A DNA stretch of 63,138 nucleotides. It comes from Comamonadaceae bacterium. GTDB lineage: Bacteria; Pseudomonadota; Gammaproteobacteria; Burkholderiales; Burkholderiaceae_C. The notes below the pieces were generated by a model. That model had not been told where the DNA came from, did not search any database, and saw nothing but the letters and a program-made list of their open reading frames with translations. Shown here in pieces: positions 1 through 7,717 of this stretch; position 1 is the stretch's first letter; every line of letters starts with the position of its first letter. The stretch lies in contig CANGME010000017.1 of the NCBI GenBank assembly GCA_947455145.1, forward strand, positions 1 through 63,138, read 5' to 3'. Made by a program: the position numbers and the translations under genes.

Positions 1-1846
1 GCAAATCACCCTGCGCCTGCTGGCGGGTGGCGTGCGCCTGATTGCGGTGGAAGACAACGGCATGGGCATTCTGCGCGATGAGCTCCCCATTGCCTTCAAG
101 CGCCACGCCACCAGCAAGATCAGCAGCCTGCGCGATTTGGAATCGGTGGGCACCATGGGGTTTCGCGGTGAAGCACTGGCCGCTATTAATTCGATAGCTG
201 ACTGCGCCATACTTTCAAGGGCCGCAGACCAATCTAATGCGTGGTTGCTGGATGGCCGCACGGGTGAACTGTCGCCCGTGGCGCGTAGTATCGGCACCAC
301 GGTAGAGGTGAAGGAGCTGTTCTTCAGCACCCCGGCGCGGCGCAAATTCCTCAAGACCGATGCCACCGAGCTGGCCCATTGCATCGAGGCCGTGCGCCGC
401 CACGCCTTGGTGCGCCCCGATGTGGGCTTTGCCATCTGGCATGAGGGCAAGCTGGTGGAGCAGTGGCGCGCGTGTGCCGAGCCGACACCGATGGCCGCAT
501 TAAGCCGGCGGCTGGCCGACGTGTTGGGGGACGATTTCACCACCCAGGCGGTGGCGGTGGACTACCGCAGCAGCAGCTCAGCGCTGGGGGCGGCGCTGAG
601 TGCGTCACTGAATGCATCAATGGGTGGGTCTCTTGGTGGAATCGCTTCAACAACGGCCATGCAAGGCGTTCGGGTGTGGGGCTATGCAGGCATACCCGAC
701 GCGGCGCGCTCTCGTGCTGACCAGCAGTTTTGCTACGTCAACGGCCGCTTCGTGCGCGACAAGGTGCTCACCCACGCCGCGCGCAGCGCCTATGAAGACG
801 TGTTGCACGGCCATCGCCAGCCGATCTATGCGCTGTACGTGGAGATTGCCCCCGAACGAGTGGACGTGAACGTGCACCCGACCAAAATCGAGGTGCGCTT
901 TAGAGACAGCCGCGAAGTGCACCAGGCCGTGCGCCACGCGGTGGAGAACGCCCTGGCCGCACCGCGTGCGCTGGCAGCAACGCAAGCGGCAGCACAGGCT
1001 CAAGCTCTGGCACAGACATCGACTCAGTTCAATGGTTTTGATACAGTTCAAAATCCAAATTTCAATCAAAATTCAAATACAAATCGGCCTGAAGTTCAAT
1101 ATCCAATAGCGCAAGCAGCTATGAATTTCGGAGCAACTGGTGGACACCATGTGTCGGATTTGGGGGCACTGTGGCAACCTGCTTCCGTTCGCCCTGAGCC
1201 TGTCGAAGGGCAGGTTTCGACAGCCCCAGATCTCCCCCCCGGCGACTGGCCCCTGGGCCGCGCCATCGCGCAACTCCAAGGCATCTACATCCTGGCCGAA
1301 AACACCCAGGGCCTGATCGTGGTGGACATGCACGCCGCGCATGAGCGTATCGTCTATGAGCGACTCAAAACCCAGATGGACGCCGCCTTTCAGGACTCAG
1401 CCACCACGTTGGCCAGCCAGCCCCTGCTCATCCCCTCCACCTTTGCCGCCACCCCGCAAGAAGTGGCCACGGCAGAAGCCCACGCGGCCACGCTGCACAC
1501 GCTGGGGTTAGAGGTCACCCCCTTCTCCCCCAAGACCTTGGCCGTGCGCGCCGTGCCTGCATCGCTGGTGCAGGGTGACGCAGTAGAACTGGCGCGCAGT
1601 GTGTTGGCCGAGCTGGCGCAGCACGACGCCAGCACCGTCATCCAGCGCGCCCGCAACGAACTGCTCTCCACCATGGCCTGCCACGGTGCCGTGCGCGCCA
1701 ACCGCAAGCTCACCCTGGACGAGATGAACGCCCTCCTGCGCCAGATGGAGCACACCGAGCGCTCTGACCAATGCAACCACGGCCGCCCCACTTGGCGGCA
1801 AATGACGATCCGGGAGCTGGATGCGCTGTTCATGCGCGGGCGTTGA
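1..1846 (+). CDS. mutL: DNA mismatch repair protein MutL, 5' end outside the window
   Basis: MutL couples mismatch recognition by MutS to strand incision. The reading frame is open from base 2, so about 40-50 N-terminal residues lie upstream. GHKL ATPase motifs are visible (EDNGMGI, then GFRGEALAAI), followed by the transducer domain with YVNGRFVRDK and VNVHPTKIEVRF. The C-terminal dimerisation domain carries DMHAAHERIVYE, which fits the metal-binding DxHA(x)2E(x)4E signature of MutL proteins with nicking activity, plus ACHGAVRANRKL and CNHGRPTW. This suggests a MutH-independent endonuclease MutL (inference). The linker is low in complexity and rich in Q, N and T; it contains an in-frame short repeat at 1187-1211 encoding RPEPVEGQ. 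The stop is 17 bases before the transporter gene. Confidence 0.96.
   Translation, partial: QITLRLLAGGVRLIAVEDNGMGILRDELPIAFKRHATSKISSLRDLESVGTMGFRGEALAAINSIADCAILSRAADQSNAWLLDGRTGELSPVARSIGTTVEVKELFFSTPARRKFLKTDATELAHCIEAVRRHALVRPDVGFAIWHEGKLVEQWRACAEPTPMAALSRRLADVLGDDFTTQAVAVDYRSSSSALGAALSASLNASMGGSLGGIASTTAMQGVRVWGYAGIPDAARSRADQQFCYVNGRFVRDKVLTHAARSAYEDVLHGHRQPIYALYVEIAPERVDVNVHPTKIEVRFRDSREVHQAVRHAVENALAAPRALAATQAAAQAQALAQTSTQFNGFDTVQNPNFNQNSNTNRPEVQYPIAQAAMNFGATGGHHVSDLGALWQPASVRPEPVEGQVSTAPDLPPGDWPLGRAIAQLQGIYILAENTQGLIVVDMHAAHERIVYERLKTQMDAAFQDSATTLASQPLLIPSTFAATPQEVATAEAHAATLHTLGLEVTPFSPKTLAVRAVPASLVQGDAVELARSVLAELAQHDASTVIQRARNELLSTMACHGAVRANRKLTLDEMNALLRQMEHTERSDQCNHGRPTWRQMTIRELDALFMRGR
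1187..1223. repeat. Dispersed palindromic repeat inside mutL
   Basis: GTTCGCCCTGAGCCTGTCGA and the following AGGGC (1187-1211) match the repeat core also found at 17755-17779, 29036-29094 and 34921-34945. CTGTCGAA (1200-1207) and TTCGACAG (1216-1223) form an inverted pair. It is in frame in the variable linker of MutL and encodes RPEPVEGQVSTA. Confidence 0.8.
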
Positions 1847-1863
1847 GTCTGCCTTCGTCACAC

Positions 1864-3069
1864 ATGAAATCCTCTAACTCCTCACCCACCCTAATCGTCG
1901 TCACCCTGGCCCTGCTGCTGGGCCTGCAAAGCGTCACCACCGATCTGTACCTACCTGCCCTGCCCACGATCACCGAGAGCTTGGGGGCATCGATGGAGCA
2001 AGCGCAACTGACCTTGACCGCGCTGCTACTCGCTTTTGGTTGCTCGCAACTGGTGTGGGGGCCTTTGTCTGACCGTTTTGGTCGCCGCCCAATTTTGCTG
2101 TGGGGCCTAGGGGCCTACGTTCTGGCCAGCGCAGGCTGCGCGCTGGCGGCGTCCATCGACTTCTTCATCGGCTGGCGCATGGTGCAGGGCGCAGCTTTAG
2201 GAGCGGGGGTGATGGGTGCGCGCGCCATCACGCGGGACTTGTTTACCCCGGTGGAGGCCGCACACGTGATGACCAAGGCTCTCACCGGCTTGGGTCTGCT
2301 GACCATCATCACCGGGCCGCTGGGTGGCCTGCTGACCGAGGCCTTTGGCTGGCGCGTGGCAATGTTTTCTTTGTGTGTTTTTGGCGCACTCACGCTGGCC
2401 ATCGTGGCGTGGCGCTTCACTGAGAGCAACCCGCACAAAAACCCGCACGCACTCAACCCCACAACGCTGGTGCGCACATGGCTGCGCATAGCGCGCCACC
2501 CAACTTTCAGGGCTTTTTCGGCTCTGTCTATTGCCACCTATGCCGGGCTGTTCGTCTTTTTGGCAAGCTCGTCCTTTGTCTTCATCCAGGTGCTAGGCCT
2601 GACGAATACCCACTACGGTTTTGTGATGGGCTCCATGCCTTTGGCCTATATCGGCGGCACCTTCCTGTGTCGGCGACTTTTGCCGAGTCTGGGCGTGTTG
2701 CGCACCGTCGCTATTGGCGCGGGCTTCACGCTGGCGGGCGGATTACTCTTGGCAGGGCTGGCTTGGGCGGGCATCAGCAGCGGCTGGGCCATCATGCCGC
2801 CGTTCTACCTCTACATGATGGGCCACGGCATCCACCACCCCTGTGCGCAAAGCGGTGCGGTGGGGCCCTTCCCGCAGGCAGCGGGCGCGGCATCGGCCTT
2901 GAATGGTTTTTTGATGATGGCGATGGCTTTTGCCGTGGGCGGCTGGCTAGGCTCGCACATGGACGGCACAGTGCGGCCACTGGCCTATGGCGTTTGCTTC
3001 TGGAGTGTGGTTACCGCCTTGGTGGCCTGGACGTGGGTGCAAAAGCATGGGGGCAGTGATGAGCGTTGA
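1864..3069 (+). CDS. Bcr/CflA-family MFS drug-efflux transporter
   Basis: A 401-residue inner-membrane major facilitator with about 12 hydrophobic segments. The N-terminal stretch [18 protein letters not shown] is typical of the Bcr/CflA subfamily (bicyclomycin, chloramphenicol and related drug:proton antiporters), and the MFS motif A appears as [16 protein letters not shown] after TM2. The ATG at 1864 was chosen because the protein then starts just ahead of TM1; the frame is also open upstream inside mutL. It is 17 bases downstream of mutL and its end overlaps miaA by 11 bases, so the three genes are probably co-transcribed. The substrate cannot be told from sequence. Confidence 0.88.
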   Translation: MKSSNSSPTLIVVTLALLLGLQSVTTDLYLPALPTITESLGASMEQAQLTLTALLLAFGCSQLVWGPLSDRFGRRPILLWGLGAYVLASAGCALAASIDFFIGWRMVQGAALGAGVMGARAITRDLFTPVEAAHVMTKALTGLGLLTIITGPLGGLLTEAFGWRVAMFSLCVFGALTLAIVAWRFTESNPHKNPHALNPTTLVRTWLRIARHPTFRAFSALSIATYAGLFVFLASSSFVFIQVLGLTNTHYGFVMGSMPLAYIGGTFLCRRLLPSLGVLRTVAIGAGFTLAGGLLLAGLAWAGISSGWAIMPPFYLYMMGHGIHHPCAQSGAVGPFPQAAGAASALNGFLMMAMAFAVGGWLGSHMDGTVRPLAYGVCFWSVVTALVAWTWVQKHGGSDER

Positions 3070-4123
3070 AGCAATGAAAGGTTTGGTTAAATGTCTGCCC
3101 AAATGTCTAGCTTTGGCTGGACCGACAGCCAGCGGAAAAACCGCAGCCGCACTCGCCATTGCGCAGGCCTTGGCCCACACGCACCCAGTGGAAATCATCA
3201 GCGTTGATTCAGCCTTGGTCTATCGCGGCATGGACATTGGTACGGCCAAGCCGAGCCCGGCTGAGCTGGCCGCCGTGCCGCACCATCTAATCGACATTCG
3301 CGACCCGCTGAACGCCTACAGCGCCGCCGATTTCTGTAGAGACGCCACTCAATTGATCGCTGAGATTCACGCCCGTGGCCACCTGCCCCTCTTGGTGGGA
3401 GGCACCATGCTCTACTTCAAAGCGCTGTTCGAGGGGCTGGACGATATGCCCAAGGCCGACGCCGCCGTACGCGCCCTGATTGAGGCCGAGGCTCAAGCCA
3501 AAGGCTGGGCCGCCATGCATGCCGAGCTGGCCCGCGTTGACCCGATCACCGCAGAGCGATTGAATCAGGCGGATGCGCAGCGCATCCAGCGCGCGCTGGA
3601 GGTTTTCCGCATTTCAGGGCAGCCCATGTCCACATTGCACACAATCAAAAAAAGTGCAGCTCACGCGAATGAAGATACCCTGCTGATTTCCCTGGAGCCG
3701 CAAGACCGCGCCTGGTTGCACGCACGCATTGCACAACGCTTTGATGCCATGCTCTCAAGTGGATTTTTGGATGAAGTGCGTGCCTTGCGCGCCAGGGGTG
3801 ACTTGAACCCCGACTTGCCCGCCATGCGCTGTGTGGGGTATCGGCAGGCTTGGGACTACTTGGATGCGCATAAGGCGCAAGAGGCGCGAACACTGGATTC
3901 CCGCCTGCGCGGAAATGACGACTTAGCGAATGCCAAGGCCTTGGCCGAGCTACGCGACAAAGGCATCTTCGCCACACGCCAACTCGCCAAGCGCCAGCTC
4001 ACCTGGCTGCGCTCCATGCCCCAGCGCCGAGTAGTGGCATGTGATGCACCCGATGCGCTGCAACAAGTGATGGCGCTAGCGAATGAGCAGGTGATTTCGC
4101 ACCATGACGATGGTCGGGTCTGA
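3059..4123 (+). CDS. miaA: tRNA dimethylallyltransferase MiaA
   Basis: Transfers a dimethylallyl group to N6 of A37 in tRNAs that read UNN codons. The P-loop [50 protein letters not shown] and RCVGYRQAW are all present, as is the C-terminal [13 protein letters not shown]. The start at 3059 overlaps the upstream transporter by 11 bases and has GGGGG just before it; an in-frame ATG at 3074 is an alternative. Residues around 278-290 ([11 protein letters not shown]) are not part of the usual family sequence and are encoded by a dispersed repeat at 3892-3920. The mutL-transporter-miaA order is compatible with the common mutL-miaA linkage. Confidence 0.95.
   Translation: MSVEAMKGLVKCLPKCLALAGPTASGKTAAALAIAQALAHTHPVEIISVDSALVYRGMDIGTAKPSPAELAAVPHHLIDIRDPLNAYSAADFCRDATQLIAEIHARGHLPLLVGGTMLYFKALFEGLDDMPKADAAVRALIEAEAQAKGWAAMHAELARVDPITAERLNQADAQRIQRALEVFRISGQPMSTLHTIKKSAAHANEDTLLISLEPQDRAWLHARIAQRFDAMLSSGFLDEVRALRARGDLNPDLPAMRCVGYRQAWDYLDAHKAQEARTLDSRLRGNDDLANAKALAELRDKGIFATRQLAKRQLTWLRSMPQRRVVACDAPDALQQVMALANEQVISHHDDGRV
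3892..3920. repeat. dRS3-like dispersed repeat inside miaA
   Basis: ATTCCCGCCTGCGCGGAAAT (3897-3916) has the layout ATTCCC-N8-GGGAAT of the dRS3-type repeat known from Neisseria and common in other betaproteobacteria, with one mismatch in the right arm. It lies in frame in miaA and adds [11 protein letters not shown] ahead of the conserved C-terminal block. Confidence 0.65.
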
Positions 4124-4139
4124 CTGGACGCAATAAATC

Positions 4140-4562
4140 TTAGCGAACGAGCAGCACGGGCACCTTGCAATCGGCCAACACCTGCGTTGCCACAGAACCC
4201 ATGACCAAATTGGTCAAGGAACCGTGACCATGCGATCCCATCAATAGCAGGTCAAATTTTCCACTCTCAGCAAGCTTGGCAATTTGTTCGCCGGCAGCGC
4301 CGATTTTCCACTGGCTCTTGGCTAGGATGTTGTGCCGGGTCAGAAACTTGGAAGCCGGAGCCATGATTTTTTCCACCTCCTCCGCGTAATAGCTGTCCAC
4401 AATGTCCTTGCCCAGCGCCGCGCGGGCACTCGCTGGCAAAACGGGTTGAACGGTAAAGAGTGTGTACTCGTTGGCGCTAGTGAACATCTCATCGTGGGTT
4501 GCCACATAAGCCAGCATTTTTTTGGTGAAAGAACTTCCGTCAACAGCCATAAGAATTTTCAT
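4140..4562 (-). CDS. Universal stress protein, UspA family
   Basis: A single-domain 140-residue Usp. It begins MKILMAVDGSSF with the nucleotide-binding Asp, and ends with GSHGHGSLTNLVMGSVATQVL, which fits the ATP-binding pattern G-x2-G-x9-G(S/T). Such proteins help survival under oxygen limitation, stationary phase and other stress; no enzymatic role can be assigned. A good ribosome site (AGGAG) precedes the ATG. It is transcribed away from the beta-CASP gene, and a perfect FNR-type box lies between them with a TAGACT -10 element (4587-4592) at the spacing expected for activation, so induction under low oxygen is likely (inference). It converges with miaA, 16 bases apart. Confidence 0.92.
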   Translation of the reverse strand: MKILMAVDGSSFTKKMLAYVATHDEMFTSANEYTLFTVQPVLPASARAALGKDIVDSYYAEEVEKIMAPASKFLTRHNILAKSQWKIGAAGEQIAKLAESGKFDLLLMGSHGHGSLTNLVMGSVATQVLADCKVPVLLVR

Positions 4563-4613
4563 AATGAGCTCCTCGTTGAAAGTTTCAGTCTAGCCATTGA
4601 CTGTTCAATTACC

Positions 4614-4627
4614 TTGATCTAGATCAA
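4614..4627. promoter_or_regulatory. Perfect FNR/Anr-type box between usp and beta-CASP genes
   Basis: TTGATCTAGATCAA matches the FNR consensus TTGAT-N4-ATCAA exactly and is a full palindrome. On the minus side TAGACT (4592-4587) would put transcription start near 4580, with the box centred at about -41. On the plus side TATCAT (4651-4656) would start transcription at about 4663, with the box centred at about -42. Both are the class II activator position. Confidence 0.8.
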
Positions 4628-4662
4628 TCTAAGACCCATCAAGCCGTGACTATCATGGCCTC

Positions 4663-6027
4663 ATGAGCGTCAACATCACCTTTCTCGGCGGTGCCAACAC
4701 CGTCACCGGCTCCAAATACTTGGTGCGTCATGGCAAACAAAGCCTGCTGGTGGATTGCGGTCTTTTCCAAGGCTACAAGCAATTGCGTCTGCGGAATTGG
4801 ACACCCTTGCCATTGATACCCAACCAGCTCGATGCCGTCCTACTGACCCACGCCCATCTGGACCACAGCGGCTACCTACCCTTGCTGGCGCGCGAAGGCT
4901 TTGAAGGCCGCATTTTTGCCACGCCCGGCACGCGCGCACTTTGTGGGATTTTGTTACCCGACAGCGGCCACATTCAGGAAGAAGACGCGGCCTTTGCCAA
5001 CCGCCATGGCTTCTCCAAACACGCACCTGCCTTGCCACTGTACACGCGGCAAGACGCGCTGGATTGTCTGCCGGTGATCAAGGCCATTGATTTCGCTCAC
5101 ACCTTCGAGCCCATCCCAGGCTGGCGCGCCACCTTCTCCCATGCGGGTCACATCTTGGGCGCGGCCAGCGTATTGCTGGAGGTGGCGGGGCGGCGCATTC
5201 TTTTCTCCGGCGATCTGGGGCGCAGCGATGACCTCATCATGCAGCCGCCTGACCGTGCACCCGCAGCCGACACGGTGTTGATTGAGTCCACCTACGGTGA
5301 CCGTGAGCATCCGGATGAAGATGTACTGGCCGAGCTTGGACCGGCCCTGCACCGCGTGGCGGCACGCGGGGGCGTGGCGGTGATACCGGTCTTCGCCGTA
5401 GGCCGGGCGCAGGCCTTGCTGCATGCGATCGCCGAACTCAAAGCCCAGGGTGACATTCCCAAATCGCTGCCGGTTTTTCTGGACAGCCCCATGGCCATCC
5501 ACACCACGCAACTGGTTCCGCATTTCGCCGCTGAATATCAGCTCAATAGCAAACAGATCCACGCCCTAACCCACTGCGCCACGATGGTCAACACGCCTGA
5601 CGAATCCAAGGCCCTGGCCAACCGGCATGGCCCTATGGTGATTTTGGCGGCCAGCGGCATGGCCACCGGTGGGCGTGTGCTGCACCACTTGGCCCACTAC
5701 GCGGGTGACCACCGCAACATGGTCATCCTCACCGGCTTTCAAGCACCTGGCACGCGTGGTGCGACCTTAGCCTCGGGTTCCAAGTCCGTTCGCATCCATG
5801 GCCGCGATGTGGGTGTGAGTGCCGAAGTGGTGCAACTTCAATCGGCCTCGGCCCATGCCGATGCACGGCAATTGATGGCCTGGCTGCGCACCATGCCCGA
5901 AGGGCCGGGGCAGGTCTATATCGTCCACGGCGAGATGGGGCCTGCGGATGAATTGCGCAAGCGCATCAAGCATGAACTAGGCTGGCGTGCCCTGGTGCCC
6001 GAGCACGGTTCAAGTTGGCCTACTTAA
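4663..6027 (+). CDS. Beta-CASP metallo-beta-lactamase-fold ribonuclease (CPSF/exonuclease-like)
   Basis: A 454-residue metallo-beta-lactamase of the beta-CASP branch, whose known members process RNA. The zinc-binding motifs are HAHLDHSG (about residue 62), GHILGAAS, FSGDLGRSDD, then the beta-CASP and RMMBL signatures AASGMATGGR, SASAHAD and VHGEMG. All expected metal ligands are present, so it should be active. The ATG has no Shine-Dalgarno sequence in front and a TATCAT -10 hexamer lies six bases upstream, suggesting a leaderless mRNA driven by the FNR-type box at 4614-4627. The physiological RNA target is unknown; pairing with a universal stress protein hints at a role in low oxygen. Confidence 0.9.
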   Translation: MSVNITFLGGANTVTGSKYLVRHGKQSLLVDCGLFQGYKQLRLRNWTPLPLIPNQLDAVLLTHAHLDHSGYLPLLAREGFEGRIFATPGTRALCGILLPDSGHIQEEDAAFANRHGFSKHAPALPLYTRQDALDCLPVIKAIDFAHTFEPIPGWRATFSHAGHILGAASVLLEVAGRRILFSGDLGRSDDLIMQPPDRAPAADTVLIESTYGDREHPDEDVLAELGPALHRVAARGGVAVIPVFAVGRAQALLHAIAELKAQGDIPKSLPVFLDSPMAIHTTQLVPHFAAEYQLNSKQIHALTHCATMVNTPDESKALANRHGPMVILAASGMATGGRVLHHLAHYAGDHRNMVILTGFQAPGTRGATLASGSKSVRIHGRDVGVSAEVVQLQSASAHADARQLMAWLRTMPEGPGQVYIVHGEMGPADELRKRIKHELGWRALVPEHGSSWPT

Positions 6028-6090
6028 GTTGCTCACCCTAAGTTACGGGCTGTTACTGCGCATTTGTGTTCACCCCTGAGAATCTTTCTC

Positions 6091-6768
6091 ATGGGTCTCA
6101 AGCTTTTTCACATCACCGAGTACGCACAGTCCGTATTTTTGTCGCCCGAGTCGCAGCGGGAGGCCATCCACCCTTGGGTGGTTCTGCTAGCGTCAGGTCT
6201 ATGGCTTGCGCTTGTGGGCAACTGGGTGCTTTGGCGTGCATTGCTCAAGCTGTCGGAGTTTGCAAGCGCCACACCCTGGGGTCTTTTCATCACACTGGCG
6301 CTGATGGTGGTATGCGCCATAAGCCTGATATTGGCGATGTTGAACTGGCATTTCACCCTCAAACCCACCATCACTCTGTTGCTTTTTATAGCGGCTTTCA
6401 ACACCTATTTGCTGCTCACGCAAGACAGTTTTCTGGACAGCCACCTACTCCAGCGCATGGCACAAGAGCCACAAAATGTGCTGCGCGATTTGAGCAGTTG
6501 GCGTTTATTTTTTACCGTCAGTATTTTGGGCGCAGCACCCACTATTTGGCTTTGGCGAACGTCGATTAGACGTGTCTCCTTGATGCCCAATTTGGTTCAA
6601 AACATTAGCTTCATTTTGCTACTGAGTGCCATGCTGGGTGGCCTGTGGCTGGGCGAGCGCAATGCACTGACTTCGCTGCAGGAGAGTCAACCTCAACTCG
6701 CTAGGTTGATCAACCCGTTCAACACCCTGTTAGGTCTGCTACAGAGCTTGAAGGACTCAACCCAGTAA
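6091..6768 (+). pseudogene. Truncated phosphoethanolamine transferase (EptA N-terminal membrane domain only)
   Basis: The 225-residue product has about five membrane segments and resembles the N-terminal membrane domain of lipid A phosphoethanolamine transferases: LNWHFTLKPTITLLLFIAAF, WRLFFTVSILGAAPTIWLW and, at the end, LINPFNTLLGL. In full-length proteins of about 540 residues this is followed by a periplasmic sulfatase-like catalytic domain with Thr nucleophile and zinc ligands. Here the frame ends at 6768 and the following DNA belongs to the convergent nitronate monooxygenase gene, overlapping it by 12 bases. The catalytic half is absent, so I call it a gene remnant. The ATG at 6091 fits the usual start; a TTG at 6064 is also in frame. 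Confidence 0.65.
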
Positions 6769-7710
6769 TCGCGCGCGCGTTTCCTGGTATTCACGCCGCA
6801 GCCGCGCCACCAGATCAGCGGTGCTTTGGATTTCATTGATCGCACCAATGCCCTGGCCGCAACCCCAGATGTCTTTCCAGGCCTTCTTGGCATCGCCGCC
6901 AAAATTCATCTTGCTCGGGTCGCTCTCGGGCAGGTTGTCGGGGTCCAGACCCGCTGCGCGGATGCTCGGGGCCAGGTAGTTGCCGTGCACGCCGGTGAAC
7001 AGACTGCTGTTCACGATGTCGTCCGAGTTGCAGTCCACCACGGCCTGTTTGTAGTCGTCCGCTGCGCGCGCTTCTTCAGTAGCAATGAAGGCCGAGCCGA
7101 TGTAGGCGAAATCTGCCCCCATGGCCTGTGCGGCCAGCACCGCGCCACCAGTGGCAATCGCACCACTCAAGGCCAATGGGCCGTCAAACCATTGGCGAAT
7201 TTCCTGGATCAGCGCAAACGGGCTCTTCACCCCGGCGTGGCCCCCTGCCCCTGCGGCCACGGCGATCAAGCCGTCAGCGCCTTTTTCAATCGCCTTATGG
7301 GCAAACTTGTTGTTGATGATGTCGTGCAGCACCACGCCACCGTAGCTGTGGGCGGCTTGATTGATTTCCTCCCGCGCGCCGAGTGAAGTGATGATGACGG
7401 GCACCTTGTACTTCACGCACATCATCATGTCGTGCTCCAAGCGGTCGTTGGACTTGTGCACGATCTGGTTGATGGCAAAGGGGGCGGCGGGCTGATCCGG
7501 GTGGGTTTTGTTCCACGCCGCCAGCGCCTCGGTGATCTCGGCCAGCCACTCGTCGAGCTGCGATGCGGGACGTGCATTGAGCGCAGGCATGGCCCCCAGC
7601 ACGCCGGACGTGCACTGCGCAATCACCAGCTTGGGCGTGCTGATGATGAACATCGGCGAGCCGATGATGGGCAGGGGCAGGTTTTGAAGGATGGGGGGGA
7701 GTTTTGACAT
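6757..7710 (-). CDS. Nitronate monooxygenase / 2-nitropropane dioxygenase-like flavoprotein
   Basis: A 317-residue FMN-dependent TIM-barrel protein. It opens MSKLPPILQNLPLPIIGSP and carries the FMN-phosphate region VAAGAGGHAGVKSP followed by LSGAIATGGAVLAAQAMGAD and YIGSAFIATEEA. Family members oxidise alkyl nitronates; many homologues next to fatty-acid genes have no proven substrate. It lies 7 bases beyond the acyl-CoA dehydrogenase on the same strand, as last gene of the 14.5-6.8 kb run. An in-frame ATG at 7728 would overlap the upstream gene by 11 bases; 7710 is preferred because it matches the usual N-terminus. Confidence 0.9.
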   Translation of the reverse strand: MSKLPPILQNLPLPIIGSPMFIISTPKLVIAQCTSGVLGAMPALNARPASQLDEWLAEITEALAAWNKTHPDQPAAPFAINQIVHKSNDRLEHDMMMCVKYKVPVIITSLGAREEINQAAHSYGGVVLHDIINNKFAHKAIEKGADGLIAVAAGAGGHAGVKSPFALIQEIRQWFDGPLALSGAIATGGAVLAAQAMGADFAYIGSAFIATEEARAADDYKQAVVDCNSDDIVNSSLFTGVHGNYLAPSIRAAGLDPDNLPESDPSKMNFGGDAKKAWKDIWGCGQGIGAINEIQSTADLVARLRREYQETRARLLG

Positions 7711-7717
7711 ACGGGTC

